Shown here piece after piece: positions 44,928-52,683 of a stretch of DNA of 64,000 nt. A program made the translations under genes and the position numbers. How positions within the stretch are numbered: the stretch's first letter is position 1; the number at the start of each line of letters is the position of its first letter. The notes beneath the pieces were generated by a model. That model was not told where the DNA came from. It searched no databases and was given only the letters and a program-made list of their open reading frames with translations. The DNA comes from an uncultured beta proteobacterium (GTDB lineage: Bacteria; Pseudomonadota; Gammaproteobacteria; Burkholderiales; Burkholderiaceae_C): positions 24,327 through 88,326 of the forward strand of contig CAIJPE010000241.1 in the NCBI GenBank assembly GCA_903822435.1, in the 5' to 3' direction.

Positions 44928-47570
44928 ATGGAGCTTCATGCCTTCCGCCGCCGCGTTCGATGGGTGCTGTGTGCGGCCGTGTTGGCCGCTGTGCTGCCGG
45001 TACGCGCTGCCGGCTTGCGGCTGCACGTGCCGTCGCCCGACTGGCGCGACCAGGTCATCTATTTCGCGATGACCGACCGCTTTGCCGACGGCGACCCCAC
45101 CAACGACGACCAGGGCGCTGGCGAGTACAAGCCGGGCGAACTCGGCCGCTACAACGGCGGCGATCTGGCCGGCCTGCGGCAGCACCTGGACTACATCCGC
45201 GGCCTGGGGGCCACGGCACTGTGGATCACCCCGCCGGTGGCCAACCAGTGGGTGGACCCGGCCGGCACCTACACCGGCTTCCACGGCTACTGGGCCGAGA
45301 ACTTCATGCAGGTGGACAAGCACCTGGGTGAGCTGGCCGACTACCAGCGCCTGTCCGATGCCCTGCACCGCCGCGGCATGTACCTGGTGCAGGACATCGT
45401 CGTCAACCACACGGGCAACTACTTCGCCTACCGCGGCGGCTGGGATCCGGCGGACCCGGCCCGCTTCTACGACCCCCATGACGCATCGCCCCCGGTCCGG
45501 CGGCCCTCGCAGCCGCCTTTCGACCTGAACGACCCGCGCGATCCGGCCCAGCGGCGTGCCGGCATCTACCACTGGACACCGGATGTCCGCGACTACAACG
45601 ACCGCAACCAGGAGCTGAACTTCCAGATGTCGTCGCTGGACGACCTGAACACCGAGAACCCGCGGGTGCGCCAGGCGCTGCGCCGCAGCTACGGCTTCTG
45701 GATCCGCGAGGTGGGCGTCGACGCTTTCCGGGTCGACACCGCGTTCTACGTGCCGCCAGACTATTTCGCGGACTTCCTGGGTTCACGCGATCCCCAGGCC
45801 CCGGGCATGAACGAAGTGGCCCGGCGCACCGGGCGCCGGCAGTTCCTGGTCTTCGGCGAGGGCTTCGGCATCGACAAGCCCGGCCAGGACCAGCAGGCCC
45901 GCAAGATCGAGCGCTACATGACCGAGGACCGGGCAGGGCGGCCGCCGCGGGCGCTGATGCCGGGCATGCTGAACTTCCCGCTCTACGGAGCGCTGGGCGA
46001 CACCTTCGCCCGGGGCCGGCCGCCGGCCGAGCTGGCCGACCGCATCCAGCGGATGATGCGCATCCACGCCCGGCCGCACCTCATGCCCAGCTTCGTGGAC
46101 AACCACGACGTCGACCGCTTCCTGGCCGGTGGCAGCGAAGCCGGGTTGCGCCAGGCCCTGCTGGCGATCATGACCCTGCCGGGGATCCCGGTGATCTACT
46201 ACGGCACCGAGCAGGGCTTTCGCGAGCAGCGGGCCGCGATGTTCGCCGCCGGCTTCGGGTCGGGCGGCCGCGACCATTACGACACTTCCGCGCCGCTGTA
46301 CCGCACGGTGGCCGAACTCACGGCGCTGCGGCGCAGCCACCGGGTGTTCTCGCGTGGCAATCCCACCGTGCTGCACGCGAATGCAGCGCAACCGGGGGCC
46401 CTGGCCTGGCGCATGGCCCTGCCGACCCCGCAGGGCCGGCCGGCGCAGGGCGAGCAGGCCTTCGTCGTCTTCAACACCGGGCAGGACGAGGCGCTCTTGC
46501 CGCAACTCGAAACCGGCCTGCCGGCCGGCACGGTGCTGCAGGGTGTGTACGGCCTGGGTGGCCCACCTGCCGACCTCGTGGCTGGCCCGGGCGGCCGCAT
46601 CAGCCTGCGCCTGGCGCCCGGCAGCGGGCAAGTGTGGGTGGCCAGCGGCCGGCGCCAGACGCTCGCGCCCACGCCCTCGAAGCTCTCGGTCGACCCGCTG
46701 CCCGGCGAGCGCCTCGGTGGGGATTTCGAGGTGCGGGGCAGCGCCCGCGCCGTGACGCGGCCCCTGCTGGTGGTGGACGGCGACCTGTCCGAGGCGCGGC
46801 CGCTGGCGGTGTCCGACGCAGGCCGCTGGACAGCCACGGTCGATACCAGCCGCATGGTCGATCCCTCGGTGCGGCACACGCTCACGGTCTGGTCGGAGGG
46901 CGAGGCCGTGACCCCTGCGGTGGCTTTCGTGGTCCAGCGCGAGTGGCAGGCGGTGGCCGACGTCGAAGACCCCGCCGGCGACGACCGGGGGCCCGAGGGC
47001 CGCTACCGCTACCCGAGCGACAGTGGCTGGGGCGACAACCACCAGATGGACCTGCGACGGGTGCGCGTGGCCACCTCGGGCGGGGCTCTGCGCCTGGACT
47101 TGACCACCGCGGGGCTGACCGCCGCCTGGAACCCGCCCCAGGGCTTCGACCACGTGGTCTTCACGATCTACATCGAGCTGCCGGGCCTGCCGGGCGGCGA
47201 AACGGTGATGCCGCTGCAGAACGCCAGCCTGCCCGGCGGGATGCGCTGGCACCGGCGCCTGCGGGTGGGCGGGTGGTCGAACGCACTGCACGCCTCGGAC
47301 GGAGCTTCGGCCACGACCGAGGGGCGCTCGATGACGCCCGCGGCCCGGGTGGCGGTGGACCGCGCCACGAACTCCGTGAGCCTCGTGCTGCCGGCATCGG
47401 TGCTGCTGGGCTCGGCGTCGTTGTCGGGCACGCGAATCTACGTCACCACCTGGGACTACGACGGCGGCTACCGTGCGCTGGCACCGCAGGTGCAGCCTTT
47501 CGCGATGGGCGGTGGCGAGCCCGGTGACCCGCGCGTGATGGACGACAGCCCCATCATCGTCGTGCCCTGA
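44928..47570 (+). CDS. Secreted multidomain alpha-amylase (GH13) with glucodextranase-type C-terminal module
   Basis: An 880-residue exported GH13 enzyme. Signal peptide residues 1-28 (ending LPVRAA). The barrel starts DQVIYFAMTDRFADGDPTND; GFHGYWAENFMQVDKHLG and region I VQDIVVNHTGN follow. Catalytic residues are D270 in AFRVDTAFY, E311 in VFGEGFGID and D394 in FVDNHDVDR. After the barrel there is a beta linker region and, from about 680 to the end, a module starting VADVEDPAGDDRGPEGRY and DNHQMDLRRVRV that resembles the C-terminal binding module of glucodextranase. It probably begins starch attack outside the cell. ATG 44928 begins the signal peptide. Confidence 0.92.
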   Translation: MELHAFRRRVRWVLCAAVLAAVLPVRAAGLRLHVPSPDWRDQVIYFAMTDRFADGDPTNDDQGAGEYKPGELGRYNGGDLAGLRQHLDYIRGLGATALWITPPVANQWVDPAGTYTGFHGYWAENFMQVDKHLGELADYQRLSDALHRRGMYLVQDIVVNHTGNYFAYRGGWDPADPARFYDPHDASPPVRRPSQPPFDLNDPRDPAQRRAGIYHWTPDVRDYNDRNQELNFQMSSLDDLNTENPRVRQALRRSYGFWIREVGVDAFRVDTAFYVPPDYFADFLGSRDPQAPGMNEVARRTGRRQFLVFGEGFGIDKPGQDQQARKIERYMTEDRAGRPPRALMPGMLNFPLYGALGDTFARGRPPAELADRIQRMMRIHARPHLMPSFVDNHDVDRFLAGGSEAGLRQALLAIMTLPGIPVIYYGTEQGFREQRAAMFAAGFGSGGRDHYDTSAPLYRTVAELTALRRSHRVFSRGNPTVLHANAAQPGALAWRMALPTPQGRPAQGEQAFVVFNTGQDEALLPQLETGLPAGTVLQGVYGLGGPPADLVAGPGGRISLRLAPGSGQVWVASGRRQTLAPTPSKLSVDPLPGERLGGDFEVRGSARAVTRPLLVVDGDLSEARPLAVSDAGRWTATVDTSRMVDPSVRHTLTVWSEGEAVTPAVAFVVQREWQAVADVEDPAGDDRGPEGRYRYPSDSGWGDNHQMDLRRVRVATSGGALRLDLTTAGLTAAWNPPQGFDHVVFTIYIELPGLPGGETVMPLQNASLPGGMRWHRRLRVGGWSNALHASDGASATTEGRSMTPAARVAVDRATNSVSLVLPASVLLGSASLSGTRIYVTTWDYDGGYRALAPQVQPFAMGGGEPGDPRVMDDSPIIVVP

Positions 47571-47610
47571 GCGCGGCAGGCCGGCGCACAGGCAGAGCCC
47601 ACAAAGCAAA

Positions 47611-47636
47611 ACGGCAGGTGCCGAAGCACCTGCCGT
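47611..47636 (-). terminator. Intrinsic terminator of the small Lys/Ala-rich protein gene
   Basis: A perfect 11-bp stem ACGGCAGGTGC/GCACCTGCCGT with a four-base loop, followed on the minus strand by TTTGCTTTGTG. It lies 21 bp after the stop of the gene at 47658 and is also placed to stop transcripts from the convergent amylase. Confidence 0.75.
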
Positions 47637-47657
47637 TCTGGCTGGAAGGCCGAAGAA

Positions 47658-47849
47658 TTACTTCTTGGCTTCTTCCTTCTTCATTTCGGCCTTGGCGGCC
47701 TTGGCCTTCTTGGCCTTCTTGGCCTTCATCGGGGCGCTGGCGGAGGCGGCGGGGGCGTCGGCCTTCATCGGGGCGCCACCGGCGTGCGAAGCGGCTTGGG
47801 CGCTGAAAGCGAAGGCGGTCAGGAGGAGGGCGCTGAGGATCTTGGTCAT
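47658..47849 (-). CDS. Small exported Lys/Ala-rich protein
   Basis: A 63-residue protein. Residues 1-19 are a signal peptide (MTKILSALLLTAFAFSAQA); the mature peptide is strongly basic and low in complexity, with APMKA repeated and a run AKKAKAAKAEMKKEEAKK. No cysteine or enzyme motif is present. It has its own terminator, which supports it as a real, probably well expressed gene. Function is unknown; binding of polyanions or the cell envelope is possible. Confidence 0.75.
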   Translation of the reverse strand: MTKILSALLLTAFAFSAQAASHAGGAPMKADAPAASASAPMKAKKAKKAKAAKAEMKKEEAKK

Positions 47850-48105
47850 GTGAATCTCTACAAAGGTTGATGCGGGAAGGGCATTTCAGGACGACCCGTG
47901 ATCCGGGTTGTCCCCAGTTCGTCGGTCAACCGGGGCAGCGCAACGACTCGTCGCACCAATACACCGGTTGACCCACAACGGCGCTGCGCAGATTCGGTTG
48001 ACAGGTTTTTGCAAGCCCGCGGCAAGGTCGCCGAAAGGCCTGCCCGCATCCGGCCCGCCCGGATCGGCGTACAGCCTTCACCAGCCCCACCGCTAACATC
48101 CCCCC

Positions 48106-49308
48106 GTGCGATCCCCATTTCCCGCCGGCCGGCCTTCGCGCCAGGCCTTCCTCGTCGTCTGTCTGGCGATGGTCCTCCACCCCAGTCGGGCAGAACCCTA
48201 CCGCCCGACCGCCGACACCCAGGTGCTGGCCACCGTGCCGGCCCGGGCCAGCGATCCCCGGGCGCGGGAGCTCGTCGCCCTGCGCGAGGCGTGGCGGGCC
48301 GATCCGCAGGACGTGGAGCTGTCGGTCCGCCTGGCCCGCCGCTACTTCGACGAGGTGGCTGCCGAGGGCGATCCGCGCTACGTGGGCTACGCCCAATCGG
48401 CGCTGCAGCCGTGGTGGGCGCTGGCCGATCCACCGCCTGCCGTGCGGGTGATGCGGGCCCTGCTGCTGCAGTTCGATCACCGTTTCGATCCGGCGCTGGC
48501 CGACCTGGACGCCGTGCTGAAGCTCGAGCCGCAGAACGGGCAGGCATTGTCCTGGCGCACGGCCATCCTGATGGTGCAGGCCCGCTATGCCGAGGCCCGC
48601 CAGAGCTGCGAACAGATGGCCCCCCTGACCACGCCGCTGGTGGCCGTGGCCTGCCGGGCCCAGGTGGACGCCGCCACCGGTCATGCACCGGCGGCAGCCC
48701 AGGCGCTGCACCGCGCCCTGGCCGAAAGCCCCGATGCGTCGCCCGACGAGCGCTTGTGGGCGCTGACCCGCCTGGCCGAGACCGAAGAGCGCCGCGGCGC
48801 CTTCGACGAGGCCGAGCGCGCCTTCAAGGAAGCCTTCTCGCTGGCGGTGCCTGACGTCTACCTGCTGGCGGCTTACGCCGATTTCCTGCTCGACCGCGGC
48901 CGGGCCGCCGACGTGCTGGCGCTGCTGAAGGGCCGCGAACGGGCCGACGTGCTGCTGCTGCGCCTGGCGCAGGCCGCGAAGATGGCGCACACCGACAACG
49001 CCGCGCGCCTGGCGGCCGAGATGGCCGCGCGTTTCGACGCGGCACGCCGTCGCGGCGACACCACCCACCGCAAGGAAGAATCGCGTTTCGTGCTGGCGCT
49101 GCAGGGCGACGCGCCGCGCGCCCTGGCCCTGGCGCAGGAAAACTTCGCCGTGCAGCGCGAGCCCATCGACGCCCGCATCCTGCTGGAAGCCGCGCTCGCC
49201 GCCCGCAACGCCGCGGCCGCGCGCCCCGCGCTGGACTGGATGGCCGCCAGCGGCATCCAGAGCGTGGCGCTGCAACCCCTGGCGGATCAACTGAGGGCGC
49301 TCCAATGA
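48106..49308 (+). CDS. Exported TPR-type repeat protein of unknown function
   Basis: A 400-residue protein starting at GTG 48106 with a signal peptide (FLVVCLAMVLHPSRA). The rest is helical with tetratricopeptide-like repeats, for example FDPALADLDAVLKLEPQNGQAL and ERRGAFDEAERAFKEAFSLA. No catalytic motif is seen. It overlaps the HupE/UreJ gene by four bases (ATGA), so the two are translationally coupled, perhaps for metal handling in the periplasm. Confidence 0.8.
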   Translation: MRSPFPAGRPSRQAFLVVCLAMVLHPSRAEPYRPTADTQVLATVPARASDPRARELVALREAWRADPQDVELSVRLARRYFDEVAAEGDPRYVGYAQSALQPWWALADPPPAVRVMRALLLQFDHRFDPALADLDAVLKLEPQNGQALSWRTAILMVQARYAEARQSCEQMAPLTTPLVAVACRAQVDAATGHAPAAAQALHRALAESPDASPDERLWALTRLAETEERRGAFDEAERAFKEAFSLAVPDVYLLAAYADFLLDRGRAADVLALLKGRERADVLLLRLAQAAKMAHTDNAARLAAEMAARFDAARRRGDTTHRKEESRFVLALQGDAPRALALAQENFAVQREPIDARILLEAALAARNAAAARPALDWMAASGIQSVALQPLADQLRALQ

Positions 49309-50468
49309 CCCGGGTCGCCCGCCTGTTCGTGCTGGCCGCGATGCTGCTGGCCGCCAGCCTGTCCGCGCAGGCCCACAAGCCGTCCGACAGCTATCTCTCC
49401 ATCAGCGTCCAGCCCGATGGCACGGTTACCGGGCGTTGGGACATCGCGCTTCGCGACCTGGACTTCGCCATCGGCCTGGACGCCGACGGCGACGGCAACA
49501 TCACCTGGGGTGAGGTGCGTTCGCGCCATGCGGCCATGGCCGCGTACGCAGCCGCCCGCTTCACGCTGGCCACGGACGGCGTGCCCTGCACGGTGGCGGT
49601 GGGCGAGCAACTGGTGGACGAGCACACCGACGGCGCCTACACGGTGATGCCCTTGCGGTTCGAGTGCAGGCAGCCTGCCGGGGGCGCATCGGGGGCCCCG
49701 CCCAAGAGCCTGACGATGGGCTACACCCTGTTCGCGGACATCGACCCGCAGCACCGCGGCCTGCTCAACCTGAGCAGTGGCGGCGCCACGCGTACCGCGA
49801 TCTTCGGCCCCCAGGCGGCCCTGCAGACCTTCGAACTGCGCGAGACCAGCCGCCTCACCCAGCTGCTGGATTACCTGCGCGAAGGCGTCTGGCACATCTG
49901 GGTGGGCTTCGACCACATCCTGTTCCTGCTGTCGCTGCTGTTGCCGGCGGTGGGCCTGTGGGCGGGGCGGACCTGGACCCCGGTAGACCGCTTCAAGCAG
50001 GCCTTCTGGGATGTGCTGAAGATCGTCAGCGCCTTCACGGTGGCGCACTCCATCACCTTGTCGCTGGCCACGCTGGGGGTGATCACGCCGCCATCGCGGC
50101 TGGTGGAGTCGTCGATCGCGGCCAGCGTGGTGCTGGCGGCCTTGAACAACGTGTTCCCGGTCTTCCACGGCCGACGTTGGATGGTGGCCTTCTTCTTCGG
50201 TCTCATCCATGGTTTCGGATTTGCCAGCGTGCTGGTCGATCTCGGGCTGCCGAAAGGCGCCCTGGCGCTGGCGCTGCTGGGCTTCAACCTGGGCGTGGAG
50301 TGCGGGCAGCTGACCATCGTCGCGGCCTTCCTGCCGCTGGCCTTCGCCTTGCGCCGCAGCGCCTTTTACCGCCGCGCGGTGCTGACCGGCGGGTCGCTGG
50401 TGATTGCCGTGGTGGCTGCGGTCTGGTTCATCGAGAGGGCGTTCAACGTCAAGTGGCTGCCGTTCTGA
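49305..50468 (+). CDS. HupE/UreJ-family metal permease
   Basis: A 387-residue protein. Signal peptide (MLLAASLSAQA), then a periplasmic domain of roughly 180 residues with an EF-hand-like GLDADGDGNITWGEV, then a membrane part with HIWVGFDHILFLLSLLLP, HSITLSLATLG, FGLIHGFGFASVL and GFNLGVECGQ, the His-rich motifs of HupE/UreJ nickel or cobalt permeases. It is coupled to the TPR gene upstream. Its last 103 bases overlap the 3' end of the convergent DUF4198 gene. Confidence 0.9.
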   Translation: MTRVARLFVLAAMLLAASLSAQAHKPSDSYLSISVQPDGTVTGRWDIALRDLDFAIGLDADGDGNITWGEVRSRHAAMAAYAAARFTLATDGVPCTVAVGEQLVDEHTDGAYTVMPLRFECRQPAGGASGAPPKSLTMGYTLFADIDPQHRGLLNLSSGGATRTAIFGPQAALQTFELRETSRLTQLLDYLREGVWHIWVGFDHILFLLSLLLPAVGLWAGRTWTPVDRFKQAFWDVLKIVSAFTVAHSITLSLATLGVITPPSRLVESSIAASVVLAALNNVFPVFHGRRWMVAFFFGLIHGFGFASVLVDLGLPKGALALALLGFNLGVECGQLTIVAAFLPLAFALRRSAFYRRAVLTGGSLVIAVVAAVWFIERAFNVKWLPF

Positions 50469-51298
50469 TCGGCGGGCAAGCCGGCCGACGGGGCGGCCGA
50501 AACCGGCGCCACGGGCTGTACCTCGAAGGCCAGGGTCACGAAGCGGCTTTCCCATTGATCGGCCAGCTGTTCGGACAACCGCAGGTCGGTGCCGCGCAGG
50601 ACCCAGCGACCGGGCAGCGGCACCGGCACACTGAGGCGGCCCTGGGTGTCGGTGCGGCGCCAGATGCCGATCGGGCTGCTCTCGCTGCGCAGCTCGATGG
50701 CCTGGCCGGGTAGCGGCTGGCCGTCGCGCAGCACCTGGGCCACCAGCGTGGCGCCGGGCTTCAAGGCGCCGCCGTCGCTTTCGATCCGAATGTCCATGCC
50801 CATGTCGGTGGCGGCGGTGGGCGCGGCGCCCACGGTGCCGAATTCGATGCGGGCATGCTTGGTGTAGCGCTCGTGCCACTTCACGCCCCGCCGCTGCATG
50901 TCGATCCAGGCCTCGCGCACGGCCGGCGGCGGCTGGATGTCCTTGAAGTAGATGGCCACCTTCTCGGGCGGCATGTCGACCTCGAAGGGCGTGAGCTGGG
51001 CCCAGCAGCCCTGGGCCCGTTGTGGGGCCTTGAGCACGAGCGAAGCCGGTTCGTTGCGCAGCGGCTGCAGCGGCACGCGGTGCGTTTCGCCCCGGGGGCT
51101 GCTGACACGGCAGCCTTGACGCGCCAGGTATTCGCGCCCAATGCCGCTGTCGTAGCGCGGATACTGGTTGCCGGTGCCCAGGGCCAGCAACGGCTCGCCG
51201 TTCGCCGCGGGCAGGGGCTCGAACCAGGTGTCGTGGGCGTGGGCGCAGGTGGCGGCACAGGCCAGTGCCGCGGCCAATCCAAGGTGATGAGGCTTCAT
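50366..51298 (-). CDS. DUF4198 family periplasmic protein
   Basis: A 310-residue protein. Signal peptide residues 1-21 (LAAALACAATCAHA) followed directly by HDTWFEPL, the N-terminal signature of DUF4198 proteins. The fold is beta-rich (LKPGATLVAQVLRDGQPLPG, GRLSVPVPLPGRWVLRGTDLR). The family is linked to nickel or cobalt uptake, and the neighbour is a HupE/UreJ permease on the other strand. Its last 34 residues (after about FEVQPVA) lie in the region antisense to the HupE end and look poorly conserved in composition. Confidence 0.82.
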   Translation of the reverse strand: MKPHHLGLAAALACAATCAHAHDTWFEPLPAANGEPLLALGTGNQYPRYDSGIGREYLARQGCRVSSPRGETHRVPLQPLRNEPASLVLKAPQRAQGCWAQLTPFEVDMPPEKVAIYFKDIQPPPAVREAWIDMQRRGVKWHERYTKHARIEFGTVGAAPTAATDMGMDIRIESDGGALKPGATLVAQVLRDGQPLPGQAIELRSESSPIGIWRRTDTQGRLSVPVPLPGRWVLRGTDLRLSEQLADQWESRFVTLAFEVQPVAPVSAAPSAGLPADQNGSHLTLNALSMNQTAATTAITSDPPVSTARR

Positions 51299-51372
51299 GC
51301 AGGCAGGTACGCGGCGGCGGCCCGCCTGGATGCGTGCCGCGGCCTGCCGCCGGTCGTTCGCCGTCCGAGGCC

Positions 51373-52425
51373 CTATCCCGAGTGCTGCTCCAGGGCCAGT
51401 TTCGCGCCGCCCAGGGCGGCCAGGGTGTCGGTGATCAGCGCCGTGGGGATGGCCTGCAGGTAGGCCTGGAAGCGGCCCTTGGCCTCGAAGCGCTCGCGGA
51501 AGGCCGACTCGAAGAAGCGCTCTCCCAGGCGTGGCACGATGCCCCCGCCGATGTACATGCCCCCCCGCGCGCCCAGCACCAGGGCCACGTTGCCGGCAAA
51601 GCTGCCCAGAAGCGCGCAGAAGGTGTCGACCGTGCGGCTGCAGACGTCGTCGGTGCCGGCCAGGGCGCTGTCGACGATGTCGCCGGCTGTCAGTGTGACC
51701 GCCGGCACGCCCAGCACGGCCGCCACGCCCCGGTGCAGCGTGGGCAGCCCGATGCCCGACAGCAGGCGCTCTGCCGACACGTGGGCGTGTTCGCGGCGTA
51801 CGGCGGCCAGCAGGGCGCTTTCGAAGTCGTCGGCGGCCGACAGCGTGGCATGACCGCCTTCGCCCGGTATGGCGGCCCATCCATGCCGCGTGGGCACGAG
51901 GCCGGCCACGCCCAGGCCGGTACCCGGGCCGATCACGGCCAGCGTGCCGCGCGGCGTTTCGGCCGTCGCGGTGGCGGCCCGGCTCGGGATCGGCCTGACC
52001 TGGTGCCCTTCAAGACCCGGCAGCGACAGCGCCAGGGCCTCGAAATCATTGAGGATCAGCAGTTCGGCCAGGTTCAGCGCTTGCCGGGTCTGCGCGCGAG
52101 AGAAGACCCAGCCGCTGTTGGTCAGGCCGATGAGGTCGCTGCCCACGGCCGTGGCGACCGCAAAGGCAGCCGCGCCAGGCGGTGCGAAAGCCGGGCCCAG
52201 CGCCTGGGCCAGGCCCGCCAGGTACGCGCGAGCCGCCTCGGCCGGGCCTGCGTGGTCGGCCGCCCGCAGGGTGCTCACGTGCTGGGCGTGCGCCTGCCCT
52301 TCGGCCAGCCAGCCGAAGCGGGCATTGGTGCCACCGATGTCGGCGACCAGCCAGGGGCGGGGCAGGGCCGGGGCAGAGCCGGCGGCGGGCAAGGGGAGGG
52401 GGCTCGTGGCGGTCAGGGGGTTCAT
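51373..52425 (-). CDS. glk: Glucokinase
   Basis: A 350-residue ROK-unrelated bacterial glucokinase (Glk family) converting glucose and ATP to glucose 6-phosphate. ATP-phosphate motif LVADIGGTNARFG, AVIGPGTGLGVAGL, sugar-contact GEGGHATLSA and GGMYIGGGIVPRLGERF are present. ATG 52425 is chosen since the frame upstream crosses the promoter and operator. A -10 box overlapping the operator at 52477 would place transcription start about 50 bases before it. It is divergent from the fused glucokinase-HexR gene; the two Glk domains are paralogues. Confidence 0.94.
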   Translation of the reverse strand: MNPLTATSPLPLPAAGSAPALPRPWLVADIGGTNARFGWLAEGQAHAQHVSTLRAADHAGPAEAARAYLAGLAQALGPAFAPPGAAAFAVATAVGSDLIGLTNSGWVFSRAQTRQALNLAELLILNDFEALALSLPGLEGHQVRPIPSRAATATAETPRGTLAVIGPGTGLGVAGLVPTRHGWAAIPGEGGHATLSAADDFESALLAAVRREHAHVSAERLLSGIGLPTLHRGVAAVLGVPAVTLTAGDIVDSALAGTDDVCSRTVDTFCALLGSFAGNVALVLGARGGMYIGGGIVPRLGERFFESAFRERFEAKGRFQAYLQAIPTALITDTLAALGGAKLALEQHSG

Positions 52426-52476
52426 CCGTCGAGGGCCGCCCGACGGGTCGGGCGCCCGGTGGTGGGTGCGCGGCAC

Positions 52477-52511
52477 GGTAGCAAAACTACAGGGTGCCAA
52501 CAAGGGTTCAA
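52477..52511 (-). promoter_or_regulatory. glk promoter with overlapping HexR-like operator
   Basis: On the minus strand TTGAAC (52511-52506), a 16-bp spacer and TAGTTT (52489-52484) form a sigma-70 promoter. The -10 box lies within the palindrome GGTAGCAAAACTACA (52477-52491), an arrangement for repression of glk. Confidence 0.55.
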
Positions 52512-52562
52512 ACGAGAGGTTCGGCGTGTTCTGGGGCTGTCCGTATCGATGGCGTGGATGTC

Positions 52563-52577
52563 CGTAGTCAAGCTACA
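52563..52577. promoter_or_regulatory. HexR-like operator upstream of the glucokinase-HexR gene
   Basis: CGTAGTCAAGCTACA, core GTAG-N5-CTAC perfect. It lies 86 bp centre to centre from the glk operator and about 107 bp before the ATG at 52684, suggesting autoregulation of hexR. Confidence 0.6.
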
Positions 52578-52683
52578 AGTCGGGCCGAACACCCGGCCCG
52601 GCTCGATGGGGGCCGGCGATGTCTTGCACAATGCGCGCGAGGTGCCCGTGGACCCTGGCGCCGAGGAAGATCACGGCCCCCGC

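Noticed and set aside
47850-48105. RNA gene or operator in the gap before the TPR gene
   Set aside because: It contains several copies of GGTTGAC/GTCAACC-like words, but no consistent structure or match to the HexR-like motif.
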